Shown one piece after another: positions 32,889 to 40,928 of a stretch of 52,874 bases of DNA (position 1 is the stretch's first letter; every line of letters begins with the position of its first letter). The notes beneath the pieces are model-generated. The model had not been told where the DNA came from. It did not search any database and saw nothing but the letters and a program-made list of their open reading frames with translations. The position numbers and the translations under genes are program-made. The DNA lies in NCBI GenBank assembly GCA_015069015.1, contig SVJK01000009.1, positions 1 to 52,874 on the forward strand. Direction: 5' to 3'. This DNA comes from Oscillospiraceae bacterium. Its GTDB lineage: Bacteria; Bacillota; Clostridia; UMGS1810.

Positions 32889-35261
32889 TTACTGGGGCAA
32901 TCCGTTTTTAAGTTTGATCGAGTTTCCTTCAAGTTCTGAAACTATTGTGTCTACAACCGAAAGAACTTCTTCTTTTGTGAGTGTTCTTTCAGGATGTGCA
33001 AATATGATGCGGATGGTGATTGATTTCCCGCTTTCATCTGCATACACATCTGTTACGCTAACATCTTTAATGAGTTCACATTTTGCATTCTCTATTGCTT
33101 TTGCAATGGGAGCATAGGTTTCTGATACAAAAGAAAGGTCAATTTCAATTTCAGGGAACTTTGAGGGTTCACTATAGGAAATTCCGGCATTTTTAATCTT
33201 TGCAAATTCTTTGATGTCAATTTCTGCAAAAACGATGTTTGCTTTTTTGTCAATGTTTTTGGAAACAACTGAATTTGCAATGCCGATTTCACCGATGACT
33301 TTTCCTGCACAGATCATTTTGTTGAGATTTTTGGGATGCTGCCATGAGTGAGTTGCCTCTGCTTTTTCAAAACTCAGTTTTTCGTGCTTGATGTCATCTG
33401 CAATAACTGCTAAAATGTCACGAAGTTCAAAATAGAGTTCAGACATTTCCTTTGTTTTTGAATAGAGTGTGACTGCAAGTTTTTTCTGTTCATCGCAAAG
33501 ACCGTCGTCTTTGAATCCGTCAACTGTTCTTCCGATTTCAAAAACTTTGAAATCAGAATCATATCCAACATTATATTTCACCTGACAAAGTTGGGTGGGA
33601 ATGATGGAGTTACGGATGGTTTTTATGTTGGGGTTTGTGGCATTTATGAGTTCAACATTCTTTTCAACTTCGATTCCGAGGGCTTTGTAATCATCATAAT
33701 ATGCCCACACATAGGAATGAAGTTCGTGCATTGAATAGCGTTTAACAAGGATATCCTTGATTCTGTCTTCATCGCTTTTTTCAACCTGTGTTCTTACAGG
33801 TGATACGGGAACTACTGCTGTGTGAATGTCAAAGTTATCATAGCCGTATATTCTTGTGATTTCTTCAATGATGTCTGCCTTTATTGTAACATCCTTTGTT
33901 GCACGCCATGATGGAACTTCTACAGAGAAGTTGTCGCCGTCATTTTCAACGCCGAATCCAAGAGATTTAAGAGTTTTCACAATCTGTTCATTTGAGATTT
34001 CAATTCCTGTATATTTATCTACAAATGCTTTTGTGAAATCAAGTTTCACGTCATCATATTTAAATGCAACTTCATCGGTAAGTGCAGAAATAATTTGGGC
34101 ACCTGAATCTATTTCCTTTAAAAGATTTACGAAACGTGCAACGGCTACTGTTGTCATTTCGGGATCAAGGCTCTTTTCATAGCGCATTGATGCATCTGTT
34201 CTGTGAGAAAGTCTCACAGTTGATTTACGGATTGATGCGGCATCAAATGTTGCAGACTCAAGTGTCAAACTTGTGGTATCGTCTACAATTTCAGAATCGA
34301 GTCCGCCCATGATACCTGCTATTGCAACGGGTGTGTTGTCATTGCAGATCATAAGTGTGTTTTCGTCAATTTCTCTGTCTACGCCGTCTAAAGTTTTGAA
34401 TGTGAAAGGTTTGTCGAAACGCTTAACTCTGATTTTTTCAACCTTTCTTGAATCAAATGCGTGCATAGGCTGGCCCATTTCAAGCATGAGATAGTTTGTA
34501 AGGTCTGCAAGGAAATTGAGGGCTCTCATTCCGCAGTAGAAAAGACGGATTCTCATATTGACGGGACTTTTGTGTGTGGTTATGTTGCCAAAACGCAGGC
34601 AGGAATATCTGTGGCAAAGAGGATCTTCAATTTTAAGATCAACTTTGGGAAGATTTTCATATGCAGAAAGGTCTGCCTGAGGGATGGGTTTTAATTCTCT
34701 TCCTGAAATTGCGGCAAATTCTCTTGCAATGCCATAGTGTCCCCAAAGATCAGGACGGTTTGTGAGAGATTTGTTGTCAACTTCAAAGATTATATCGTCT
34801 ATTTCATAAACTTCTTTAAGGTCTGTGCCGCAAGGAATATCATCTGTGATGTCCATAATTCCTTCGTGATTGTCGCTTATGCCGATTTCTTTTTCTGAGC
34901 AGCACATACCGTTTGATGTGTAGCCTGCAAGTTTTCTTGGGGTGATTTCAATTTCACCGATTTTAGCACCCACTTTTGCAAAAGCAGTTTTCATTCCAAC
35001 TCTCACATTTGGTGCACCGCAGACAACATCTGTAAGTTCTCCGTCACCTGCATCCACCTTTAAAAGATGAAGTTTCTTTGATTCGGGATGTTCTTCTACA
35101 GATTTGATCTCGGCAACAACTATGCCTGAAATGTCGCTTCCTTTATGGAATATTTCGTTTTCAACCTCTGCAGTTGAAAGTGAAAATTTATTGATTAATT
35201 CCAACTTGTCAAGACCGGAAAGGTCAACAAAATCTGAAATCCAGTTCATTGATAAAAACAT
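32889..35261 (-). CDS. pheT: phenylalanyl-tRNA synthetase beta subunit
   Basis: 790 residues, normal length. An EMAP-like tRNA-binding domain (about 40-150; V-V-C-G-A-P-N-V-R) is followed by the B3/B4 editing region, the B5 domain, a catalytic-like core and a C-terminal anticodon-binding (FDX-ACB) domain (about 695-790; F-P-E-I-E-I-D-L-S-F-V). It forms the alpha2-beta2 enzyme that charges tRNA-Phe. AAAGGAG lies upstream of ATG. It follows pheS by 21 bases, so the two are made together under the T-box. Confidence 0.97.
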   Translation of the reverse strand: MFLSMNWISDFVDLSGLDKLELINKFSLSTAEVENEIFHKGSDISGIVVAEIKSVEEHPESKKLHLLKVDAGDGELTDVVCGAPNVRVGMKTAFAKVGAKIGEIEITPRKLAGYTSNGMCCSEKEIGISDNHEGIMDITDDIPCGTDLKEVYEIDDIIFEVDNKSLTNRPDLWGHYGIAREFAAISGRELKPIPQADLSAYENLPKVDLKIEDPLCHRYSCLRFGNITTHKSPVNMRIRLFYCGMRALNFLADLTNYLMLEMGQPMHAFDSRKVEKIRVKRFDKPFTFKTLDGVDREIDENTLMICNDNTPVAIAGIMGGLDSEIVDDTTSLTLESATFDAASIRKSTVRLSHRTDASMRYEKSLDPEMTTVAVARFVNLLKEIDSGAQIISALTDEVAFKYDDVKLDFTKAFVDKYTGIEISNEQIVKTLKSLGFGVENDGDNFSVEVPSWRATKDVTIKADIIEEITRIYGYDNFDIHTAVVPVSPVRTQVEKSDEDRIKDILVKRYSMHELHSYVWAYYDDYKALGIEVEKNVELINATNPNIKTIRNSIIPTQLCQVKYNVGYDSDFKVFEIGRTVDGFKDDGLCDEQKKLAVTLYSKTKEMSELYFELRDILAVIADDIKHEKLSFEKAEATHSWQHPKNLNKMICAGKVIGEIGIANSVVSKNIDKKANIVFAEIDIKEFAKIKNAGISYSEPSKFPEIEIDLSFVSETYAPIAKAIENAKCELIKDVSVTDVYADESGKSITIRIIFAHPERTLTKEEVLSVVDTIVSELEGNSIKLKNGLPQ

Positions 35262-35282
35262 ATTAAATTCGCTCCTTTCCTC

Positions 35283-36335
35283 TTACTTATCGTCTGTAAA
35301 CTGCGAAAGAGTTTTCAGACTTCCGCTGTTTAAGTCTCTGATATCTTTTACGCCATATTTCATCATTGCAAGTCTTGTAAGACCAAGACCGAAAGCAAAT
35401 CCTGTATACTCTTCGGGATCAATTCCGCCCTCTTCAAGGACTCTTGGATGAATCATACCGCAGGGGCAAAGTTCAAGCCATCCGCTGTGCTTGCAGGAAG
35501 GACATCCCTCACCGCCACAAATGAGACAACTGATGTCAAGTTCAAAACCGGGTTCCACAAAGGGAAAAAATCCTGGGCGGAGTCGAACTTTGATGTCTTT
35601 CTGGAAAACTTCTGAAAGCATGGTTTTCATAAAGAAAATGAGGTTTGAAATGGAAATATCCTTATCAACCATAACACCTTCCATCTGGAAGAATGTGTTT
35701 TCATGGCAGGCATCTGTCGCCTCATTACGGAAACATCTTCCGGGGAAGATTGCCTTTATTGCTTTGCCTTCATTTACAAGGGCATCTTTGTATTTTTTGT
35801 ATATGGCATTTTGTGCCGCAGATGTGTGAGATTTCAAAAGTTGACCGTTTTCGAGATAGTATGTATCCTGCATATCTCTTGCAGGGTGATCTTTGGGAAT
35901 GTTGAGTGCTTCAAAACATTCGTAATCAGTTACAATTTCGCTGTAATCTTCAACTGCAAATCCCATTGATTTGAAAACTTCTTCGCACTGACGCTGAACT
36001 AAAGTTATGGGATGATAGGAACCTCTTTTTAAATCAGCAGGCATTGAAATGTCGAACTCGGGCATAAGGCTGTTTTCAAGTTCAATCTGTTTTCTTTCAA
36101 GTTCTTCTCTTTTTTGGGAAATTGCATCATTAACTTCGTTTTTAAGAACGTTAACCTCCTGACCGAAGGTCTTTTTCTCTTCATGTGAAAGAGATTTCAT
36201 TTCTTTTAAAAGTTCAGTTACATAGCCTTTTTTACCGGTATATTCTACTCTGATTTTCTCTAAGTCTTCCATTTTTTCAATCTTTGAAAGAGCATCGAGG
36301 AAGGCCTGTTTAACTTCCTGGGTTTTTGCTGACAT
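35283..36335 (-). CDS. pheS: phenylalanyl-tRNA synthetase alpha subunit
   Basis: 350 residues. An N-terminal coiled coil (1-90) precedes the class II catalytic core: H-P-A-R-D-M-Q-D-T-Y-Y and F-P-G-R-C-F-R-N-E-A-T-D for motif 2, and G-F-A-F-G-L-G-L-T-R-L-A for motif 3. The core also has a Cys cluster (C-G-G-E-G-C-P-S-C-K) in place of the shorter linker of many PheS. The subunit binds ATP and phenylalanine. First gene of pheS-pheT-(aminotransferase), preceded by a T-box leader. Confidence 0.97.
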   Translation of the reverse strand: MSAKTQEVKQAFLDALSKIEKMEDLEKIRVEYTGKKGYVTELLKEMKSLSHEEKKTFGQEVNVLKNEVNDAISQKREELERKQIELENSLMPEFDISMPADLKRGSYHPITLVQRQCEEVFKSMGFAVEDYSEIVTDYECFEALNIPKDHPARDMQDTYYLENGQLLKSHTSAAQNAIYKKYKDALVNEGKAIKAIFPGRCFRNEATDACHENTFFQMEGVMVDKDISISNLIFFMKTMLSEVFQKDIKVRLRPGFFPFVEPGFELDISCLICGGEGCPSCKHSGWLELCPCGMIHPRVLEEGGIDPEEYTGFAFGLGLTRLAMMKYGVKDIRDLNSGSLKTLSQFTDDK

Positions 36336-36392
36336 AGCAATCTTCCTTTCTATATGAATTTAATTTTATTATATGAATTTAATTTTATACAA

Positions 36393-36637
36393 TAAAAAAT
36401 AGCTCCATCCACAAAAGGGACGAGCTAAACCCGCGGTACCACCCATATTCGGAAAAATCCGCACTTTTTGTGCCTTTTGGCGTGAGGCAAAACACCTGAC
36501 TTATACCACCCTTAAAGCGGATTTCGTCAGATACTCCAATGCTGAAATTCACAATTTATACTATCCGGGATGCTTACAGCCGGTGACATCCTTCTCTTTG
36601 AAATCATATAAACGCTACTTACACATCTTCACAGTAC
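36393..36637 (-). promoter_or_regulatory. T-box riboswitch controlling pheST
   Basis: On the minus strand the T-box sequence GGGTGGTACCGCGGG (36430-36444) lies just before a terminator whose arms are 36401-36410 and 36418-36426, followed by six T. Upstream is a long stem I with a GGATG/CATCC terminal helix, and a TTC (Phe) triplet lies on its 3' side in GAATTTCAGC, a fitting specifier. Uncharged tRNA-Phe would favour the antiterminator and turn on pheS-pheT. Two near-identical copies of ATATGAATTTAATTTTAT lie between the terminator and pheS. Confidence 0.92.
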
Positions 36638-36643
36638 CGCATT

Positions 36644-36672
36644 ATTATAGCAGAAACAAGAAAAAAAGTCAA
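36644..36672 (-). promoter_or_regulatory. promoter of the T-box/pheST operon
   Basis: Minus-strand TTGACT (36667-36672), 17 bases, TATAAT (36644-36649). Confidence 0.75.
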
Positions 36673-36754
36673 GGACTTATTTTGACTCCTATAACTTTAT
36701 TTTCTGTGGAATAGTTTTTTTGTTGAAATGGCAACGAAAAACACAAATTAAAAT

Positions 36755-36783
36755 GGTACTCCCTATCCAATATAGGAAGTACC
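36755..36783 (-). terminator. terminator of the M48 peptidase gene
   Basis: A 12-bp stem with one mismatch (36755-36766 with 36772-36783), followed on the minus strand by a short T-rich stretch. Confidence 0.65.
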
Positions 36784-36798
36784 ACAGTTGATTATTTA

Positions 36799-37722
36799 TT
36801 ATTTTATAAGTTCTGCAAACTCTGTAGATTTTGCCCATTCTCTTGCTTGATATGCTCTAACTGCAAGTAAAGGGTGGGTATGATTACGGGTTAGCCAATA
36901 TTCTAATGCTTTATTTATCTTTTTGTCTTCAGTTAATTTTTGATATTCTTCAGCTTGATTGATAAATAAATCTCTATCTATTTCTAAATCAATGTGTGTT
37001 GTTCCACCAGCAAGTCTCATCATGCTTTCAATAACGGGATTTGCACTTTCACAACAATAAACAGCAACTCTATCCGCTGATAATTCGCTACACCTTAACC
37101 AATGAAAAAACGCCAATTCCAAAGAAGAATCAATTGTAGTAGATATAAGACCACCTATCAATGTTTTGTTTAGCAAGGTTTCAAGTTTATGCAATCCCAT
37201 ATGACCGCCGTCCAAAATGTATGCACCTATTGTATGATATAATACATGTTTACATACAATATGCCCGCATTCGTGGGCAAGAACTGCATATAATTCATCG
37301 TCTTCTAAACATTCAAGCAATCCTGAATGAATAGTAATTGCAATCTTTTCCGTGCCATAAGTGTAAGCATTTGGTTCTCTGTTTAGTTCCAAATACAAGT
37401 CAGGCATTTCAATTCCAATTTTATTACAAATACTTTTTACCATATAATAAACTTTTGGCAATTGCTTTTCCGTAATTAGGATTTTGTTTGACATATCAAA
37501 TATGTGTCTTTGTGGCTCATTCATTAGTGATAATATTTTACTACAAGCCTTGTCAAACAAAGGTATTGCTTTTAATGCGGCTAATGCTACTTTATCCGTC
37601 TTGTCTATGTAGTTTTGATAATCTATTGGGGTTATTTCCTTTGAGTTTTTGTTAATTATTTGCTTAACCCATTTTTTACTCTTGTAAGTTCTTAATAATT
37701 GTATCATAATGTTTATATCCAT
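36799..37722 (-). CDS. M48-family zinc metallopeptidase, cytosolic type
   Basis: 307 residues. The zinc motif H-E-C-G-H (about 150-154) is followed by the third-ligand helix C-S-E-L-S-A-D-R-V-A (about 207). A C-terminal N-H-T-H-P-L-L-A-V-R-A matches the usual 'THP....R' of M48 proteins. No signal peptide and at most one weakly hydrophobic segment near 170-190, so it may act in the cytosol or at the inner membrane face, unlike multi-pass HtpX. No partner is visible. Monocistronic, with its own terminator. No good ribosome site precedes the first ATG, so the start is less sure than the body. Confidence 0.85.
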   Translation of the reverse strand: MDINIMIQLLRTYKSKKWVKQIINKNSKEITPIDYQNYIDKTDKVALAALKAIPLFDKACSKILSLMNEPQRHIFDMSNKILITEKQLPKVYYMVKSICNKIGIEMPDLYLELNREPNAYTYGTEKIAITIHSGLLECLEDDELYAVLAHECGHIVCKHVLYHTIGAYILDGGHMGLHKLETLLNKTLIGGLISTTIDSSLELAFFHWLRCSELSADRVAVYCCESANPVIESMMRLAGGTTHIDLEIDRDLFINQAEEYQKLTEDKKINKALEYWLTRNHTHPLLAVRAYQAREWAKSTEFAELIK

Positions 37723-37953
37723 TCTGTTTTTTTATTATTTTACCATAAAAGTACAAAAAAGTCTATAATTTTACAGAAAAACATTCCGATTATCACATTT
37801 TCAGCAAAGTGCCCTGTTATGGTTATCTCCTTCTGGTGGATATCCCCGAAGAAGAAACAAACCAACACTTTTGACCTTTTACACCTTTACACTCATTAAT
37901 TTTTCTAAAAAACAGTGCTTTTTAGGGGGTAAAATCAACAAAAATAGTGCGGT

Positions 37954-37981
37954 CGGAAAATCTTCGGCATTTTTCCGACAC
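37954..37981. repeat. hairpin in the 37723-37998 gap
   Basis: GTCGGAAAA (37954-37962) pairs with TTTTCCGAC (37973-37981). The rest of the gap shows no gene I can support. Confidence 0.45.
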
Positions 37982-37999
37982 TTTTAAATGACACTTATA

Positions 38000-38055
38000 A
38001 AAAAGGCTCCCTTGTGTAAAGGGAGTTGTCAACGGAGTTGACTGAGGGATTGTTT
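38000..38055. repeat. left terminal repeat of the DUF559 element
   Basis: Hairpin 1 CTCCCTT-gtgta-AAGGGAG, hairpin 2 GTCAAC-gga-GTTGAC, then TGAGGGATTGT. Confidence 0.7.
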
Positions 38056-38392
38056 GACTTTGTTATCAATAAATATACATACTCCCTCAAAGTTTTTATT
38101 TATATCAAGATTTGATATTCTTATAACTTTCAATCCATATTGTTCTAAAAACTTTGTTCTCAAAGCATCTTTTTCTATTCCTTTATCCTCAAAATGCTGC
38201 GAACCATCCAATCCAACAACAAGTTTTGCTTTTGCACAATAAAATCAACAATATACTTTCCTATAACTTTCTGCCTTATAAACCTAATAGGGTATTCTCT
38301 AAGTAATCATACCAAAGGTGTTTTTCTTTTTTTGTCATATTCTTTCTCAATGCTTTTGCAAGTGGTACAATTTCTTTATTGTGTTTATAAAC
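38029..38392 (-). pseudogene. DUF559 (VSR-like endonuclease fold) gene with two frameshifts
   Basis: Joining three frames restores a normal DUF559 protein. Frame 1 reads Y-K-H-N-K-E-I-V-P-L-A-K-A-L-R-K-N-M-T and H-L-W-Y-D-Y-L-E. After a one-base loss near 38295, frame 2 reads P-I-R-F-I-R-Q-K-V-I-G-K-Y-I-V-D-F. After another loss near 38243, frame 3 reads Y-C-A-K-A-K-L-V-V-G-L-D-G-S-Q-H-F-E, the family core, to V-I-R-I-S-N-L-D-I and a stop at 38029. The fold is related to Vsr/restriction-type nucleases; a cellular role is not established. The reading frame ends inside the left terminal repeat. Confidence 0.75.
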
Positions 38393-38393
38393 C

Positions 38394-38452
38394 TTTACAA
38401 TCCCTCCGAGTTGCTACGCAACCCACCTCCCTTTACACAAGGGAGGCTTTTT
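38394..38452. repeat. right terminal repeat of the DUF559 element
   Basis: Read on the minus strand: hairpin 1 CCTCCCTT-gtgta-AAGGGAGG, hairpin 2 GTTGC-gta-GCAAC, then GGAGGGATTGT. The second stem differs from the left end but remains paired. Confidence 0.7.
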
Positions 38453-38643
38453 GAAAGTATTTTCTTATAGATAATATTATCATTTTTAATGTTTTTAGCC
38501 AACACAGTCAACTTTTCGCAAATAATTACATATCAGCTTTAAAAACTATTTGAGTTCTTAACGAAAAGTCCGTTCCACAAAAAATCGAGTTATAGGTTTT
38601 GACTTATTCAACCTGATTTTTTATTCCTTTTTCTTTATTTACC

Positions 38644-38672
38644 TTGATTTGAAAATCACTTTGTGCTACAAT
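38644..38672 (+). promoter_or_regulatory. promoter of the SGNH esterase operon
   Basis: TTGATT (38644-38649), 17 bases, TACAAT (38667-38672). The first start codon is 43 bases downstream. The gap 38453-38714 holds nothing else I can support. Confidence 0.65.
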
Positions 38673-38714
38673 TGAAAATAATATATTTACCATGGAAAGA
38701 AGGATCAGTTCAAA

Positions 38715-39797
38715 ATGAAAAATATTGCGAATATTGACTCAAACCTTAAAGTTGAAACAAAGATCGAGAAAGAAGGCATAAAGTTTTATAATGCCGATTC
38801 CGAGCCTTTCAAAATATATGGCGTATATAAAGATGACGGAAGATACCGCAGAATGCCTGAAGACGTGGCAAAAAACACCAGCGAAGGTGTTTGGGAACTT
38901 CACGCATGTACTGCCGGCGGAAGAATTCGTTTCAAAACTGACTCATCCTATGTGGCAATTAATGTGAGAATGAATCCGATTTTCAAAATGTCCCACTTTG
39001 CCCTCACAGGTGTTGGAGGTTTTGACCTCTATGCAAAAGAGGGTGACATGGATCTGAGATTCGTGGCGGAATATACCCCTCCCCTTGAGATAACAGACGG
39101 ATATGAAAGTCTTATTGAACTTTGCAATGGAGGATATGCATATCAGGAAGGAAATATGAGAGATATAGTTATAAACTTTCCCCTTTATGCAGGAGTTATT
39201 GACCTGTACATAGGTCTTGATGAAAACGCAAAGGTTCTTGCCCCTGACGAATATAAGGATCAGAAACCCATTGTATATTATGGCTCTTCAATAACTCAAG
39301 GGGGATGCGCTTCAAGACCGGGAATGTCATATCAGAATATTATTACAAGAAGATTTAATATCGACCACATCAACCTCGGCTTTTCAGGAAATGCAAAAGC
39401 AGAAGATGCAATGATTGAATATATCAAAAATCTTGATATGTCAGTGTTTGTATATGACTATGACCACAATGCACCAAGCGTTGAATATCTTAAAAACACC
39501 CACGAAAAAATGTTTAAGGCAATCAGAGAAGCAAATCCCGATTTGCCGATTGTTATGATGCCAAGACCGAAGTATTATCTCTCTGAAACCGAAAAACAGA
39601 GAGCTGAAGTTGTGAGAGAAACATACGAAAATGCATTGAAGGCAGGAGACAAAAATGTTTACCACATTTCAGGCGAAGAACTCTGTGCACTTTGCGGCGA
39701 TCAGGGAACTGTTGACAACGCTCATCCCACAGATTTAGGATTTTTCTCCATGGCAAAAACTCTTGGTGATGCTTTGGAAAAATGGGGGCTTGTGTAA
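38715..39797 (+). CDS. SGNH/GDSL-type esterase, two-domain (GxDLY plus Lipase_GDSL_3), copy 1
   Basis: 360 residues, no signal peptide. The N-terminal beta-sandwich (about 1-180) carries G-G-F-D-L-Y, the GxDLY family hallmark. The catalytic SGNH domain follows with Ser in Y-Y-G-S-S-I-T-Q-G (about 191), G-F-S-G-N-A-K and the Asp/His pair in D-N-A-H-P-T-D (about 333-339). Such esterases remove acyl groups, often acetyl, from glycans. It is the first gene of a plus-strand operon with a close paralogue next. Cytosolic location suggests a substrate that is already imported. The ribosome site is weak (GAAGGA about 13 bases upstream). Confidence 0.88.
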   Translation: MKNIANIDSNLKVETKIEKEGIKFYNADSEPFKIYGVYKDDGRYRRMPEDVAKNTSEGVWELHACTAGGRIRFKTDSSYVAINVRMNPIFKMSHFALTGVGGFDLYAKEGDMDLRFVAEYTPPLEITDGYESLIELCNGGYAYQEGNMRDIVINFPLYAGVIDLYIGLDENAKVLAPDEYKDQKPIVYYGSSITQGGCASRPGMSYQNIITRRFNIDHINLGFSGNAKAEDAMIEYIKNLDMSVFVYDYDHNAPSVEYLKNTHEKMFKAIREANPDLPIVMMPRPKYYLSETEKQRAEVVRETYENALKAGDKNVYHISGEELCALCGDQGTVDNAHPTDLGFFSMAKTLGDALEKWGLV

Positions 39798-39829
39798 CAA
39801 TAAGCAGGGAATGAAAGGAACGTTTCAAA

Positions 39830-40927
39830 ATGAGTAATATCGAAAGTATTGACAAAAATCTGAAAGTTAAAAGCACTATCGACAAGGACGACGTAAAATT
39901 TTATGATGTATTATCTGAGCCCTTTAAGGTTTATGGAGTGTTCAAAGAAGGAGACAGATTCAGAAGAATGCCCGAAGAAGTTGCAAAAACTGTCAGCGAG
40001 GGTGTATATCAGCTTCATGCCTGCACATCAGGCGGAAGGGTTCGTTTTAGAACAAACAGTTCCTATGTTGCAATTCACGCAGAAATGGACAAAATTCTCA
40101 AAACGTCCCACTTTGCACTTACAGGCGCCGGCGGATTTGATCTATATGTGAAAGTGGACGGCAAGGACGCAAGATTTGTGAAGGGATTCACTCCCCCATT
40201 TGATGTGACAGACGGATATGAAAGTGTTATTGATATGCCTGATGATATATACTTAAACGAGTCAGGCATAATGAGGGAAATCACCATTAACTTCCCTACT
40301 TACAGTGATGTAAAGGACTTATATATCGGTCTTCAGGAAGGTGCAGTAGTGGAAAGCGCCGATGATTACAAACCACAGAAACCTATCGTTTATTATGGTT
40401 CTTCCATAACTCAGGGCGGATGTGTGTCAAGACCCGGTATGACATATGAAGCAATCATTACCAGAAGATTCAATATTGACCACATAAACCTTGGATTCTC
40501 AGGAAATGCAAAGGCTGAAGATGAAATGGCAGAATATATAAAAGGTCTTGATATGTCTGTTTTTGTTTATGACTATGACCATAATGCTCCATCGCTTGAG
40601 CATCTTCGCGACACTCACGAAAAACTGTTTAAAACAGTTAGAGAAGTTCATCCCGACCTACCCATTATTATGCTTTCCAGACCGAAAATATATCTTGCTG
40701 ACGATGAACCTGAAAGACTTGAAATTATAAAAACAACCTACAACAACGCTGTTACAGCAGGAGATAAAAATGTTTATATTATAGAAGGGGCGGAGCTTAT
40801 GAAGATTTGCGGAAACGATGGTACCGTGGACGGAGGTCATCCCACAGACTTCGGCTTTGCATCTATGGCAACAGTGATCGGAGATCATATGGAAAAATGG
40901 GGCTTGTTTAAAAAGGAAGTGAATTAA
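39830..40927 (+). CDS. SGNH/GDSL-type esterase, copy 2 (tandem paralogue)
   Basis: 365 residues, close in sequence to the preceding gene along its whole length: the same N-terminal phrase I-D-x-N-L-K-V, G-G-F-D-L-Y, Y-Y-G-S-S-I-T-Q-G, and a D-G-G-H-P-T-D ending. A gap of 32 bases separates the two; AAAGGA precedes the ATG. Both catalytic sets are complete, so this is a recent duplication that kept function, perhaps dividing substrates. It ends one base before the GTG start of the nitrilase-GDPD gene, so translation is probably coupled. Confidence 0.88.
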   Translation: MSNIESIDKNLKVKSTIDKDDVKFYDVLSEPFKVYGVFKEGDRFRRMPEEVAKTVSEGVYQLHACTSGGRVRFRTNSSYVAIHAEMDKILKTSHFALTGAGGFDLYVKVDGKDARFVKGFTPPFDVTDGYESVIDMPDDIYLNESGIMREITINFPTYSDVKDLYIGLQEGAVVESADDYKPQKPIVYYGSSITQGGCVSRPGMTYEAIITRRFNIDHINLGFSGNAKAEDEMAEYIKGLDMSVFVYDYDHNAPSLEHLRDTHEKLFKTVREVHPDLPIIMLSRPKIYLADDEPERLEIIKTTYNNAVTAGDKNVYIIEGAELMKICGNDGTVDGGHPTDFGFASMATVIGDHMEKWGLFKKEVN

Positions 40928-40928
40928 A

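Larger units (their letters stand above)
37999..38452. mobile_element. DUF559 element with hairpin-bearing terminal inverted repeats
   Basis: About 454 bases bounded by inverted copies of AAAAAGSCTCCCTTGTGTAAAGGGAG. Inside each end come, in order, a first hairpin (CTCCCTT/AAGGGAG), a second hairpin with different sequence at the two ends, and (T/G)GAGGGATTGT. The body is a frameshifted DUF559 gene whose last codons lie in the left repeat. No target duplication is obvious in the flanks. I infer a small mobile unit in which the nuclease-like protein may act on its own ends; here it is dead. Confidence 0.65.
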
